A stretch of 64,000 nucleotides of DNA from Ooceraea biroi (Eukaryota; Arthropoda; Insecta; Hymenoptera; Formicidae): assembly GCF_003672135.1 (NCBI RefSeq), contig NC_039509.1:11232663-11296662 (forward strand), written 5' to 3'. Shown here in pieces: positions 37,201 to 51,193 of this stretch. The number at the start of each line of letters is the position of its first letter. The stretch's first letter is position 1. The notes under the pieces are model-generated. The model ran no database searches. It was not told where the DNA came from and saw only the letters and a list, made by a program, of their open reading frames with translations. Position numbers and translations under genes: made by a program.

Positions 37201-39719
37201 TTTAGATAAACGAAACAGCATCGTTAATACTTTCATTAAGTATACTTAACTGTTAATATACACATTGCATCACGGTTTCGCGGAATTTACAGGAAGCTGC
37301 CATAACGTGCTGTTCGCGCTTTCAATCATAGGCTGCAAATATTCCCGTCAGCCGTGATAGCCGATGATGTAGGACGCTTGAAATACGTTTCCCGCGGAAT
37401 GTATTGATCGCCGATTAAAGTTTCCAAGGTCTGGAAGACGGCGCGAAATATAGCGTTGTTAGTCATACTCTTGACAGAAAGGAAGAAAGCGAAGACTTAC
37501 GTTTCACTGTTCGATCCACTCAACCCACTTCCCTATATGCGTATATCTCATGGTTTGTCGCAATAATATCGTTGCAATTGCCTTGCAGACAATTGACGAT
37601 AATATTTCCGAGCGTTAACGTGATAATCTCAGCAATGATGATGTATCCTTGTCGCGTTGGCGAAAATGTGAAGATCCCCGCGAGAAGATAGATCTCGGTT
37701 CAAATTGCATGCATCGCGCATTTGTAATTCAAATACGCAACATTGTTCGTGGATTAACGCTGGAATCTTCCGTTCGTTGCGTGCGAGGCGTAAAATATGA
37801 GATATTCAGAACAAGCTGATTATATGAGATAATGTTAGCGTATTAAAAATGCCACCATTGTTTACTGCGGTATCGTTGAGACCTTTGATGATTTGTAATG
37901 GGAAAATAATGCACAGAAACTTCTTGCTATTTTTCATATTCGGCTTTAGAATCATAGAATATTGTTGTACGAACTCTTTAATTTTCTATACAGGTTTTTT
38001 GTACAGATTCGAAAAACTGCGGAAAACTTGCAAGAATTTTATAAGAATCTAAGCACATTGTTGTATAAAAAAAACATATCACTTCAACACGGTATGCTCG
38101 ATTACGAGAATACGTTTATTTCGCTTCAGAGCATTCCGTAAGAAACTGACACTTTCAGAATCCGACTTCCGTACGCGAGAGTTCAATAGATATCACGAAA
38201 GCAAAATTATTTGTTAATTTACGATAAACTGTGCGTTTCTTCCTGCGGACGGCACGCAACAACCCGGAAGGATTAATATCTGTTTCCGGGCGCGTGTCTT
38301 GCGTGCCCAGACAATCCGGTTGCTTCGTGCAAATTGTCTTTAATCGCTCTCCCGGCGTGGGTCATGGTAGCTCTTTGCGAAGGTGGTACGAGAGACTCGG
38401 TGGGGTATTATTATTTAGCATCTCCATGGGCAACGATGGTGCTTATCGAGCGACACCGCCCGTAGTGCATCGCTCGTACCTGCGTGCATCCCACTCAATC
38501 AGTGAATTTCAAAAATTTTGCGTTAACGATAAAATATTGGTCGTGAATAATTTAGATAAAGCCAAGGATAAAGCATAACTAATACTTGCGCTTCTTTCAT
38601 TTCGAAGCGACAGCTATTGATTCAGTTGTCGACGTTTTTATTCTCGCACGGTACACGTGTAAAGTTTCAGAGACTCCTGATTCTGACAATGAGTAATAGG
38701 AAGTAATTTTAACCAATCCAGAATTGATCTTTCCTCAAGTTAAATATCGTTACACGAATAGATTTTGAGTTATAAATGGTTAAAAGAATGATCACAGTTT
38801 AATGAATCGATCTTTAAAAGGCTGCATATACTTAGATGCAAATAGAACAAAAAGAAAATCAGTGCTCGAATAGAACATCTTATCTTAGAATCTAATTCTT
38901 AAAATGTTTAATTATGTTCAGCAATAGCGACATTTTGGAAGGATACATTTTCGATGCATTATTTCGCTCTTTGAATTTTCTGGTCTGTTTCTTTCTTTCT
39001 CGCGACTTTGCATATCTGTTTCAAAGAATCCTCTCGAGAAACTTGTGAATGAATGAGGATTTCCCCGAGTGCTCTCGTACACACGTGAGTCATCTGATAC
39101 CCTTCGATCACCCTCCGAACACCCTCGCACGGAGATCCGTTGAATTCACGGTGTTCCGGGTTTTCCCTACTTGCGTTTCCCATGTCTACAGAATTTCTTT
39201 TGCGGCGGAACAAGCTCGTATCCCATAAGGCGGATCTGAAGGCGAACGCCAGAAGGTGAGGATCGATCGAATCGGGGCGTTGCACGGGACTCCACGTGAA
39301 AGAGGAGATAAGGCTCAAGGAAAGAACGGTGCATCCTTCCCAAGGGACTTCCGCCATTGCCGGGAGTAACAAGGCGCAATCTTCTTGTGAACGTTGTTGA
39401 TTTTTATGTTATTATTACCGCGTGTGATATCTAATCCTATATCAATTCGCAATGATATTCGCAAACATATACTCGTCGTAAAGCCATCATTTAAAATGTT
39501 GCAAATATTATATTTATTTTATATAATTTTATTTTATATAATTTTACACATTTATTTTTGCAGATAATTTTTATAAATATCTCCAATGAAAGATGTGTGT
39601 AATCCGTACTATTGAAATTTCAATCTACGTTGTTTCATGGCTACCATATTTAAGTGAAGATTATATGTGAAGTTGAAAGATACATGTTCTATACGAGTGT
39701 ATCTTTAATTTCTTTTATA

Positions 39720-39926
39720 TTGGGTCGGAAAGTCCATATTGATCTTTCAAAGTTCTAAGTTCAAACACGAAACTCGGCATTAAGAATTAATACAGATTTT
39801 GCGTTGCTGGAAGGTTCAGATTTTTTGGCAGAGTTCAAACACAAAACTTTGTAATATTAATTCTTGATACAGAGCTTGGTTTGAATTTTGCTAAAGAGAT
39901 CAGCATAGATTTTTCTGTCAACCTAA
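39720..39926. mobile_element. Mariner-type MITE (207 bp)
   Basis: The left end TTGGGTCGGAAAGTCCATAT and the reverse complement of the right end, TTAGGTTGACAGAAAAATCT, align as imperfect inverted repeats that continue to a shared TGATCT. TA dinucleotides flank it at 39718-39719 and 39927-39928. The interior has related segments in both orientations (AGTTCAAACAC around 39759 and 39834, and an inverted copy near 39860-39890). No transposase coding remains. Confidence 0.65.
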
Positions 39927-42375
39927 TATTATTTTCACAGTGTAACATAATGTTAGCTCTCTTTTTTCCAGTTTTACGGTATCAGTTCGAATACCTTTTA
40001 ACTTGATCGGTATCGATACGTTTCTGTGTCGTTGGCCTTGCGTTGCCGTACGCTCGAGTACTATTCATCGTGCACGTCATATCGATTCGACGACAGTCCC
40101 TTCCGTTTCCTTGTTGCCTCATTCGTATAGTCCCCAGAAGGCAGAAGCGTGTTCGCCAAGAACGCTCATCTCTCGTGTTGATCCGCGCGATATCTCGAGT
40201 ACACTCGTTTCGCGAGGGAGTTTCTCTGTTAACTCGTTTGCATCCGCTGTGCGTTTCGTGTGCGCGCGTAAAGATATCGCTAACTCGACGATAAGCACTT
40301 CTGGTATCGAGTCAAGCTGCCAGACGCACGACTGACAAACTACGGCGATGTATCCGTTCGATAACCGTTTGATAACGCCACCATATCTTCGCGCCACAAT
40401 GTCGGGCTATCTTCTTAATCCGAATTGATTCACTGTTGGTGAAATCAAGCGATATCTCTAACGGAGCCATCAGTTTCGTTAGCTATCGATTTATAACTCT
40501 CCCACAAAATCATGCTAAAGACAGAGGAAGCAGAGCGAGAAAATGCGCACGGAGTAGTTGGATTCAGTTTCGCTCTCGTCGAGTCTAAACCAAGCCTAAA
40601 CCGAGTCTATACCACAGTCTAAATAAAGTCTTTTGCTACTCGGGCGCGATCGATTACTTTGGTCGCGTAAAGGATAAGCCGTGTATAGTCGACGAGGCGC
40701 CTCGTTATCGATGTAGGAACCCGTTTCTTCGGCCTGAAAGACGAGCTGTTCGGAGCCGTCTAGCTGCAACATCGGTTATGTCGCCGCTGCCGGAGAAGCG
40801 GGAGAGCTTTGTCTGCTCGTTGCATTATTAATCGAGCAATCGATATCTCGGTCTATGTTTCATGCACGCGTGCTATGGCGCTAGGCCGTCACTGTTCCGT
40901 CAACTTGCGCTATTTTCGTGGTATTGTGGTTCCATGGTTTTGATACTTCGTCCCTTTTACTTGAGCTAGAACTTTGGTAATATTTCTATCGGTGTAATTC
41001 TGAAGAAGTTAGAATTTTTGGCAGGTTTCGGTGATTATTTAAAATAATTTTCTCCACATGAGAGTTCATTACTCTTCCGTTCCTTTTCGCAACAAAAATG
41101 TAAAAATAGTGACGCTAATAATAAAATAGACAATAGAACAAGCGGATCAAACTGGCATAAAATTAATCATATTTTTATAAAATCTATTGAATCTCGTCTT
41201 ATTATATTATAAATTATTAATTTAATAATGTAACTCGGATGTTTATATATCCGTATAAGATCAACCCCATCTGCTGATGAAACGTACGAGAAGTGTCGCG
41301 AATTATAAGATTTTCTGGCACGAGCGCGTTCGTTCTGGTGGCAAGAAAGTTGCATCTCCCGGCGAGCAAAGCTGGCAAGCGTCACATTTTCCATCCTTGC
41401 CGCGCGTGCTTTCCGCGTACCATGATCCACGGCTACCCGTGTTCACTCTATCGCACTGCTTCGCGGTAAAACCTTGCAAGGACACCTTGTCCAGTGCACC
41501 GTATAAACCCGTTCCTCTCACGCCCGCCTCCTCCCTTCCGCAATTAGCGGCGCAGTTTTGCTCTCGCTCGCTGGAATGCAACGCTATTTCGTCTCGACCG
41601 CGAGATGCGATTGCACCGCACCTGCATCGGTGCTAGCGTGCTTATGCAAACTCGCCCGGCGATGCACCATTCAGCTCCGAGCACGCACACGCGGGTGTCC
41701 CGTGATTCGAAAGTGATTCGTATCGCATCGATCACTGTTATTTTCCTCCGTGCGTGCTGCCGCGCGAGAACTCGCGTTCACGTATTTATTACATTCATTG
41801 AAAAGTGCTGCGCACTTCTCGAGAGCTCGTGCATGCGTGAAAGCGAGAAACAAAAATTCCTCGGGTTTTCTTTGGACTTAATTATTTTATGTGTACATGT
41901 ACGCGCGCTAAAAGCGGGGCGAAATTTAAAAAATTTCCTGACCACTTTCGCAATTATCTAAAGAGTACTGTAAGTGAACACCTTTTGTATTTCTACGGAA
42001 CACGTGTGCGAGAAGTGAGTTTTTTAAATTTGCGGTCCTCGCCTTTCTCTTCATGCCGGAAATATAAGAACTTTATTTCGCTTAATATTGATTAATCATG
42101 AAACTGCCATTGGCTAATCGGAGAACTATGCTGCTGAGGTAATAGCTTGCTGCCGCTGAAGGTTCTTCGAGAAACGATGGAGAAAAACGATCACGTTGTT
42201 GCAGCATGACGGTATAAAAGTAATTAACAATTTCACGTGGCCATTTAACCATTAAATTTTAACGGAATGATACCGGCAGTCGAATTAATGCAATCGAAAT
42301 ACGGTCGACCTGCGATTGTTGCGGCGCGACGCAAGGGAGAGCTGATTTACGCGCAAGTGCGTGTCGCAGGTTGCG

Positions 42376-42403
42376 TTTTCCGGAGCACTGTCGCTCCGGA
42401 AAA
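42376..42403. other. Perfect 11-bp stem hairpin
   Basis: TTTTCCGGAGC (42376-42386) and GCTCCGGAAAA (42393-42403) are exact reverse complements separated by six bases. It lies in the presumed first intron of the MRL gene. Confidence 0.6.
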
Positions 42404-43486
42404 GTGAGGGAGGCTGCGAAAGTGCAACGAGTTAATTTCTCTCGAGACACAATCCGACATTAAATTAATCTCCATTACTGCGTAATGACGTGCGCGCACT
42501 TGACCGCGATGCACGGGGCGCGACGAATTAACTCAATGTCATTTGCGCCGTACGTAATTATGACTTAATACGTGACATTTGCCTGCGGGGACCGCTCGTT
42601 TTAATTTCGGAAACGCACGCGATTCTACCTTAATCTATTTTGCAACAGACTTGCGTCGCTTTCGATGGAAGTGGCTATACATTAATCAATTCGGCAAGAT
42701 GCGTTGGTTATGCTGTAGCGATTGAGAGTAGCAACGATAAGCTGTCTGTAAACACAAGTTACGTCGCGATCTTCGTTACGAAGTCTGCGGACGTAGCTTC
42801 CAATTTAATTATAGCTTAGAACCCCATGATAGATAGCATACGTTTTACCGAATTCAAGCGCGAGGCGAGTATGTGTAAGTGTGTACCAGGGTTAGCTAAT
42901 TATGATAAAGTGGAATCCCACGTTTCAATTTACGCGCGAATGCCTTTCCATCCAATTAAATGAGTTAATGAAAAGGAATTACAACGTAGCGACGTTGTAC
43001 TGCTCGCGTTTCTACGATCGCAGTTCCGCGGTTCCACTAATGGGAATTTCGGGCCAAGGCCCGTGACACTACTAAACGTTTTGTCAACGTTTCTAATGCC
43101 GTCGCAGCTGGTAACCGCAAGTTACCCTCGAGCGAACAAAGCTGCGTTACGTAGACGGTACATATTTGTCGATGACATACTTGCGAGACGTAAGTGCAAG
43201 CTGAAGCCGACGTACTCCGATGCAAAACGTTACGTTCCACGTTATTATCTACTTTATTCATGCAATCTCTCAGATTTTATTAATATTTCTCTACGTGGTT
43301 TTTTTATATAATATTCGGCGTACTGCAGTTCGTGAAAAACATTTTCATGTTTCGCGTAATTGGAGAAATGTGAAATACGAATTTTAGATTCTTTCATTTT
43401 CATCCTCGCACAAATTCATAAGAGAATTTAATTCAGCTATCCCCGATTTTTAAACTTCCTTTTAACAATTTAAATTTTCTTTGCAG

Positions 43487-43616
43487 AAAAGGCGATTCAA
43501 CGCACAGTCGATTTGCCATGGACCGATACGAGGAAGAAGCCGAGGACAGCGACAACGAGACGGATCCTGAACAACTTCTGAACGAGTGGCTGGGCGAGTT
43601 AGATAGCCTGACTGTG
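43487..43616 (+). CDS. pico: N-terminal coding exon of an MRL-family adaptor (lamellipodin/RIAM/pico/MIG-10), talin-binding helix
   Basis: The acceptor is TTTTCTTTGCAG (ends 43486), and ATG at 43518-43520 sits in a strong context (GCCATGG). The exon encodes 33 residues: an acidic stretch EEEAEDSDNETD followed by PEQLLNEWLGELDSLTV, and ends GTG|GTGAGT in phase 0. The block matches the start of lamellipodin (an acidic run then a WLGELDKLT-type helix) and RIAM. In vertebrates this helix binds talin and links Ras/Rap signalling to integrins and Ena/VASP-driven actin growth; the fly homologue is pico. The RA, PH and proline-rich regions are not in this window and presumably lie downstream. The identification rests on a short motif in the right place at a protein start, so it is good but not proven. 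The gene symbol is by homology. Confidence 0.78.
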
Positions 43617-43808
43617 GTGAGTTTATATTTCTTTTCATGTGGTCTTTTTACTGTCCATTTTACGATCAGAAAACCGCACACAACCGCACACATTGCTAAT
43701 AGCATGTGAATAGTTGAATATTTTGCGGAATAATTGTATCATATTTTTCTTTTGCAATCATTTGATGAGAACTGAAAAAACAGTTTTTATCATTTAATAA
43801 ATTGTTAA

Positions 43809-43873
43809 TAATAGAAGAATATAGAATAGAATAGAACAGAATAATAGAAAAATAATAGAATAGAATAATAGAA
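43809..43873. repeat. AATAGA-type simple repeat
   Basis: Imperfect repeats of AATAG/AATAGA run through this stretch just downstream of the MRL exon. Confidence 0.85.
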
Positions 43874-44167
43874 GTCGCAAAATATAAAATAGACCGCCGC
43901 GCCGTAATAATGTTAATTAATTGCAAATAGCACATAGTTAAGCGTTCCTAGAAATTGTAAATATTATTTCACGCAGGATGCAGCAATTCTGGTAATTAAT
44001 TATAAATTCCATAGCTACATATCTAAAAGCTGCTCCGACTAATTACAAATATTATGATCACACATCACGTCGGGGTAATTAATCGGCATGTGGGATGACT
44101 GAATGCATCTTTTGAAGCGATTGAAGCGTAAATGTTAAGTTACTGCATACAGTTTGTAATGATTGAT

Positions 44168-44395
44168 TCTAGGATGCATAGACAAAATTTGGCTTCTTTT
44201 ACATAAGCTGAGTCTCCCATTTTCCGTCTCCAGACCGATTAAAAAATATAGAACTAAGTGAAAAAGTAAATAACTAACAATAAGAAAGTAAATAAAATAA
44301 GTAAGTGAGTAATTGAAACTGATCTCTAGTTCGATTAAAATATAGCATTTTGAGATACGAGGTGAGTTTTGGAGACTCAAGTTATGCATCCTAGA
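44168..44395. repeat. Inverted-repeat-bounded segment, possible MITE (228 bp)
   Basis: TCTAGGATGCATA at 44168-44180 is matched perfectly in inverse at 44383-44395, and TGAGTCTCC (44209-44217) in inverse at 44371-44379. No clear target-site duplication is visible, so it may be a decayed element or a chance pair. Confidence 0.35.
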
Positions 44396-47300
44396 GCTAA
44401 TAAATTTGATACTCGTGATGTAAAACAAATTAATATATATCACATGTTAGATATAATTAGAGCAACAGCGAATTTAACGATAGAAAGTAGATATCTTTTA
44501 ATGATTTCCGCAGAGCCACTGGCGTCTCCGATGAAAATTGATATCCGGAGACGAAGTGGGATCGCTACTAGGCGAAATTTCGATTTGATTAGTTTGAAAG
44601 ACGATGCTTGATCCGATGAAGAGGCGCAGCTGACTAACTGCCTCTCTCGAGTACGCGCTTCTCAATTGGTGTCAATTGGCGCGTGGTCTAAATGATTCGC
44701 TAGTAGCTGGCATGAGAAGCCGCTGACGCGAGTTTACTTCCTTGAAAAGCGTGCTGCACGTGTCTTCATGTACGTCTGCATCTCAATATCGTCCGAGATG
44801 ATCAGTGCCGCAATTGCAAAATATTCGGACAAGTGAATCATGACTTTACGTTTGCGTGTGCGTGTGTATACACGTGTATGTGCAACATAAAAATGTAGAT
44901 TATTTGTAAATATAGTTATTCAGTTACCCAGTTATTATGGCGTACGCGCGCGCGCGCGTTGAAAGATATTATTTCATTTTACGTTGGGCAAAATTGCTCG
45001 ATTACGCGATTAAACGAACTCGGAACAAATTGCTACAAATTGTTACGAGAATTGCCACGAATGAGTGAGTGGATATTCGGCATTTAGTTCGCAACAACAC
45101 AGTTTTATATCGCAGTGGTAATGCATTTAATACATTTTAAGAGTCCGCGATTGTCACGAGCTACTTTCATAATATTTTTCATTTCTCTCGTGTTTTCCGA
45201 GTTGACTTTGATTTGAGCATAAAACGAGTTTATTCGTTATATTTTTCTCACGACTGTATGATTTACGCAACAGTGACCGCGAAACGGCAAAATTGCACAA
45301 TTGACGTGTTAGAAATAGTTGCGATGCGAACTTTGTCTACCGGACACACTCGTTCCTGCTGTGCGCTTTTAATGCTCTTCCTGCTGAGGTCTTGTGGTTT
45401 GTCTCTCTTCCCTGCAGTTGCCCCTAATTTCATTAAATCGCGGATAATCGCGTCCTCTGTTACGCCGTTAGTTGCATTAGAAACTTTCCGCGCGCTAAAG
45501 GTACACGATTATCGGACAATCCGCGACACACGATCTGCGGAACATTGTTACAAAGTTCAAGAACTGCCTGCGTCATTAGTTCCAGACTTCCAAAAAGTGG
45601 AAATTCGCGTTCTTTCTACCTCGTACGAAACTTTTCCACTAGTTTCTCTCTTTTCTCTTTCGGAGCAGAAATTTTTTAATTAATCCGCAGAAAGTAGTAG
45701 AGGCGGAATGTTCTCCGCCAAAAGATATCGCCGTGCTTTGCTGCTTGCTGTAACAAAATTTCCACGGAAGTTTTGTCGTGTTGATGCCTGCACTGTTGTT
45801 TATTTATTACATTAATTTGGAGAGATCAAGTCTCGCAAGATATCTCGATTACTATTTTGCCTATAGACGAACTTCTACCTTTTCTAAAGTAAAACAAAGT
45901 ATCTGGCAGTTTCATGGTACTCATGATACTAATGCTCTTGACGGCGACAGCTGCAGCTCAGTTTGTCCTAATGAAGCTTCCTTATGCAGTCACGAACCTA
46001 ATTTGAATCTAAAAACAGACTACTTCCTCGTGCGTAAGCTGTGTTTTAAGCTGGCTACGAAGTTCCCGTAAGTTCTGGCGAAGCCGGAGAATAAGTTTCC
46101 ACTACATCAGCAGCTGATTTTATTGCGAACGTCATGCCTCACTGGGAAGTAAAAGTACTCGCTTGAAAGTGAAACCGCGACGAGTAACCTTGAACCTTCG
46201 ACGAGCCATCGGTGACTGGACACTCGAGGAGCCGAGTGTCTAGTGAAAGATGGATGAGCGGCTGTTCGAGTACCGCTTCGGTAGCCAGAAGTCATTGCCG
46301 AGCACATGCTTGCACTTGGACTTAGTCGTCCCGTGACGGAGGTTCGGCGAATCGATTGTCGGACGATTGGTATCGTCGCTGGTCATCACGCGATATTTAC
46401 TTCACTGGAAAACCAAGTTAAAATCGCGGTGGTCAGACGAACGCAAGAGCGGCCAGCTCGGTGAACGACCGATTCAGGATTGTCAAGCGATAAGTTAAGC
46501 GCTGCACGTCAGTCCCGTTTTTGCACCTGATGAACGTGCATTCATCTCCTCTCGATGCAAGATATTGCAAGATATCGTGCAAGAAATCAATTCCGAATGC
46601 TGTTTGCGAGACTTAGAACGCTCATAATAGAAGAGGATACAGTTGAGATGATTTGCAAATGTTGTTCATCTGTTATTGTCGCAAGTTCGTCAGCAGAACC
46701 TCATGTCATGCCATGCGTTCACGTGATCGCCAAGTAGTCATTTCGATGAGTAATCCCGCTTGCAACGCTGACTAATTATTACTGAGCGAAATAATGGATA
46801 CCGACGAATCTTCTAGCTCGTAAAACGAAACAGTCTACAAGTTACATCGCGAGGACGATAAACACAAGTAATTGCCGGGCTTTCACTTTATCCTGTTGCT
46901 TTCTTCTCCGTCGCTTCTTTCGCTTTTATTTCGAGACCGCTTTCGATTACAATGCGAGGGGGTGGCGCGACAGAGAGGGAGGATGAGAGCTTTTGCACTT
47001 GCACTTGGCGGCGATGCATCGGAGGTCGGTCAAGGCGCCTCTGCACAGATCGATAACCTGGCAACGCGGAACGGATAACGTTGCACTGTGGTCGCTGACC
47101 CCTACGTGGCTACAGAACATTCGAGAGAACGTTGGAACACAGAACGCTGAAACATCTTGCGAAATATTATTGGCTGGGCGCAAGATTCACCGTCCGCGTC
47201 TTATAGTCTCGTCTTAGTCTTTAGGAGGCACGTTCTGACCGCACCAAAAATTAGTATCTAAAAATTTGCAGTTAGCGAATACATGGAAAACACCGTTATA

Positions 47301-50300
47301 CACTTTCCCCGATACAACATGAAAGAATCAATTGCAACACAGATAACAATTAAATCAACGCGAGGAATAAAAGAGGATAAAAGTCATTAACAAGTAGCTG
47401 TTCTTTTTTGAGAAAAGATCGAAAAGATTAGTAATTATAAAAAAATTAAAGTGAAAAATGAGGTTGGTTTCGAATAATTATATCCAATTAAAATTGGATA
47501 AGAAATTCTGTGCGTTATGCTGAATGATGAATCCTATGTGGTACAGTAGAACAGTTATCCCTGCGTTCTTCCAGCTTCCAGCTGCGAGAGTAATGCCTCA
47601 GTTCGACTTCGTTCCTCGAATTGCTCGTGTTGATTATGGTGTTACGGTGTTGGCCATCATCGCGCGCGTCATCCGCCCCATCGCGGCGCGGAACGCGCGT
47701 CAGGAATGATTCGCGTGTCGTATTCGGATGTACCGTAACGCTGAGCGACAAGGTGTCCAATTTGCACAGTCACATTCCACTACAGGGCGGCCGCGTTTCG
47801 TGCGCGGTGTCATATATGAAATTACTATGCTCCACTGAATTGCATAATAGGATTTCTCGGAAGGCGTGCGTCGTAATTGTGTCATCTTGTACTTTCGCAC
47901 AAAACGGATTATTCCTTAGTGTGCGGAATTTTCCACGAGATGATTCTGTGCGGCCGTGTGTGTCTTTCTTTTTAAAGGGAATCAAACTGTTGTCTGTTAG
48001 TCTTCTTATTTTGGACGAGCGACGTTTTCACCATGACTTGGAGATGGCAATGAACTTTCTCATGTAAAAAAGTTGGACTTGTTTCTTGCAGCAATCTGAA
48101 AAAACTATGTTTGAAATACGTGTATGTTATATAATACTTGTTACTTGTTGCTAATGAAACGTAACGCCTGCAATATTGATTTATTTTAGTTTTACATAGA
48201 TATTTCAATTAATCTTTTTTCTAATCCATCCGTTTAATATTTGAATCCATTTAATATTTAATTAACTTGAAACTAATTAAGTAAATTGTGACGCGCGATG
48301 CACATTGTAAAATAATTTTTAAATATTGTTCGCGTTATTTTTGCGATAGCAAATGTCTCTTATTGCGTCATCTATTCTACATGAGAAAAGATTGTCTTCT
48401 GTACTGCAGTATCTTTGCTGTGTACGTTACCGACAGCAGGCTGTTCTTCGCTTCAGCACTGGTAATGCAGGCTGCAACTTTAACGTGTCACTCTCTTCAT
48501 AGTTCCGTGAATGGAACACATGTGGAGCTGATGTCTCAGAAAAGAGCTCACCTTCTAGTAACAGATTGAAAATCAGCGAGTTTCTTTTTAAGGGAATTTA
48601 ATTTTAAAACAAAAATTACAATATGAAAAAATGTCGTTGTTACGATATTTTTTAAATTGCAAAATATTGAAATTCTTTGATGTATCACATAGTTGGCTAT
48701 TTTGCAAGCTCATTATATTCGATAAAATGAACACTACTATTAAGACATTGTTCTGACTTTAACAATTCTGAGATTATCGCAAAAATATAAGATTTCTAAA
48801 GTAAAGTAAAGAGAAATGTACAAAACATTTTCTTACGTAATGCGCGTGATTAAAATATATTGTGTGAAACTTGTGGAATTCGCCACAAGTTTCGTCATTA
48901 TATTTTTTATTTTCCGGTCAGTGTTTGATTGATAGATTTTCACGATCTCTAGATTTATAATTATGAAATTCACGATGACAAGTTACGTTCCATTACAGTG
49001 ACTGATAACGCACAAGAGGCTAAATCGTTCATTATATTATATGATCGTTCGCGTAATGAGGGCAAATCGGAGCGAATGCGAACGGCGAGCCATGCCCGCG
49101 GCGAAATAGACAAATGGTTAAGAGCTTCCGGTGGCTATTAACATGCGGGCTTCGTAGTATCCGCATCCGCGCCGGGACTTCGTGGCATCCTTAATCGTGG
49201 CCGGGGTCCAATGGGAGCCTTTGTTCTGTAATATTGCTATATCCGGTGGTACTTGCGTTCGCTTTCGAGTTTCGTTGATTGAAAGACGTTCTAAGAACCC
49301 TGGCGCACTTTTGGAGTACTTGGTGTATAAAGACTGCTGAAATATAATGCTGCTTTGTAGGAAATATTTTTTATTTCATATAAAAGAATTAAAGATTAGT
49401 GAAGATAACAATCTTTTAATGACGTTTTCCTCGTAATTAATTACAAATAGATTACGTCGTGAAGTTCTTGCTTAATAATGGCTTACCTGTAGGGCATGGA
49501 GAGGAGAGGAGCAATCTCATCATCCGTTTAAAAAGATAAAGGTTAATCATCGGATTATCAATCGCGGATGTGTATTACGCGGCGTAAGAGCGCCCACGAG
49601 ATTATCGTCAATTTCAAGTCGTACAGATCCATCAGCGATGACCCTTGACCGCAATTACGTCTTTTGAGGAGTAGCTTAAATCATCGCGTGGAAGAAAATC
49701 AGGTGACCTCTGATCTCGATGTTCTCTTTTTTCTACCATGTGATGCGGAATCCGTTTCATTAACGTTCCACGGTGCAATCAAGCGGCGTTTATCGATACA
49801 AAATTAAGTGGCGAAGGAAGATAAAATGAAAAAATGGTTCCTGATTCTAGATCTGTTTCATATATTCGGAAAACTGTGCTTAATTGTCCTCGTTAGAAAA
49901 TCATTGCGACCGTCGAACGAGGAAATGCCCAATTAATCGCCAAGTTCATTGTAAAATCATCACAAGTATAACAAACAGCCCGTTTGATTGACTCGCTTGC
50001 TTCGATGTGTACGTGGCACCACTCAGGCCGCTTTTCTTCCTGCATATTGAGGAAACTAGTTCAGGTAGCCTGAAGAGACCTGGAAATGTGAAAGAGAATC
50101 GTTCAGGTAGCAGCGCGATGCACGTGCCTAAGGGCAGCTGTGCAGTTTGGTCGATCTCCCTCTTGCTCACCCACTCTTTTACAGCGCGCACCGTAAAGCG
50201 ATCCCCATTTCCGCATGTCTCCTCCGGGGCTTCTGTTTTCGTTGGTTTCTCTCTCGGGGTCAGATGAACCGTTATCAATGCGCTCGTCAGCCGTAAAATA

Positions 50301-51151
50301 AGGAAAAAAGACGGATGCCAGAAAAAAGATAGGGAGAAGTGATGTATATCCATATGTATTACGTGAGTCGACATGTGTAACGATCAGAAGGTTGATTTGA
50401 TAATAGTTTTTATAATGCTTTACACATGTTTGAAAAGAGAGAAAAAGATAAATGAATAGTTTGGACATTAACAGATATGATAACTGTTTTGGATACATAT
50501 AAATTATATATTTGAAATATTGAGAGATATTTATTACAAGAGACACATAGTATAAAACTGTAATTAAGCGTTTTGATAATATCGTAAAAAAAGATTATAA
50601 CGATGGATGGACCAACTGCTGAATTTTCTGAATTTCTTTTACATTGTTGGATGTGGCTAGGCGGTGGAAATATAAAAATCTTGTGGTGGGTTCAACCACA
50701 CGGCCTGCTTGCCATCTGTTGCACCGATCTTTAATCTTGTCAGATAAATCTCGAACAACGTGAGATATTACCTTTGACGCAGCATTTTCCGTATGGATGA
50801 ATATATTTCACTCTCTCATATTTTTCTTCTGTTAGAAATCGAACATATTTTTGAACAAGGATTAAATGAAAAACGAAACGTACGATTTTACATTATTATT
50901 TATCTGTTAACAAAGAAGTTTTATTAAAATTGGTGAAATGAGGAAGATAATGAATTTAATCAACGTATTATTACAATATAAATATATAAAAGTATTTTTG
51001 ATTAATATTATTAATTCTACAAATTGTGTTATGCTGCACAGTTTTAATCGATATTTATAATTAAAAATAATAAAACAATATATAACAGAAAGGAGAGAAC
51101 ATCATTTGATTAATATTTTTATCCGGGAAAAATGTTTCGTGATGATCATAA

Positions 51152-51154
<3 letters not shown>

Positions 51155-51190
<36 letters not shown>
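51155..51190. repeat. (AT)n microsatellite
   Basis: Eighteen uninterrupted AT units. Confidence 0.95.

Positions 51191-51193
<3 letters not shown>

Larger units (their letters stand above)
13648..43486 (+). other. Apparent ~30 kb first intron of the MRL adaptor gene
   Basis: No exon with recognisable protein content was found here on either strand. It holds the islands, repeats and hairpins listed separately, plus two TATA-like sequences (19781-19787 and 23373-23380) without a clear gene downstream. Alternative first exons or non-coding RNAs cannot be excluded. The intron boundaries are inferred, not observed. Confidence 0.5.

Noticed and set aside
50103..50546. 147-codon minus-strand frame
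   Set aside because: No family resemblance, and another 142-codon minus-strand frame overlaps it in a different phase; probably chance.
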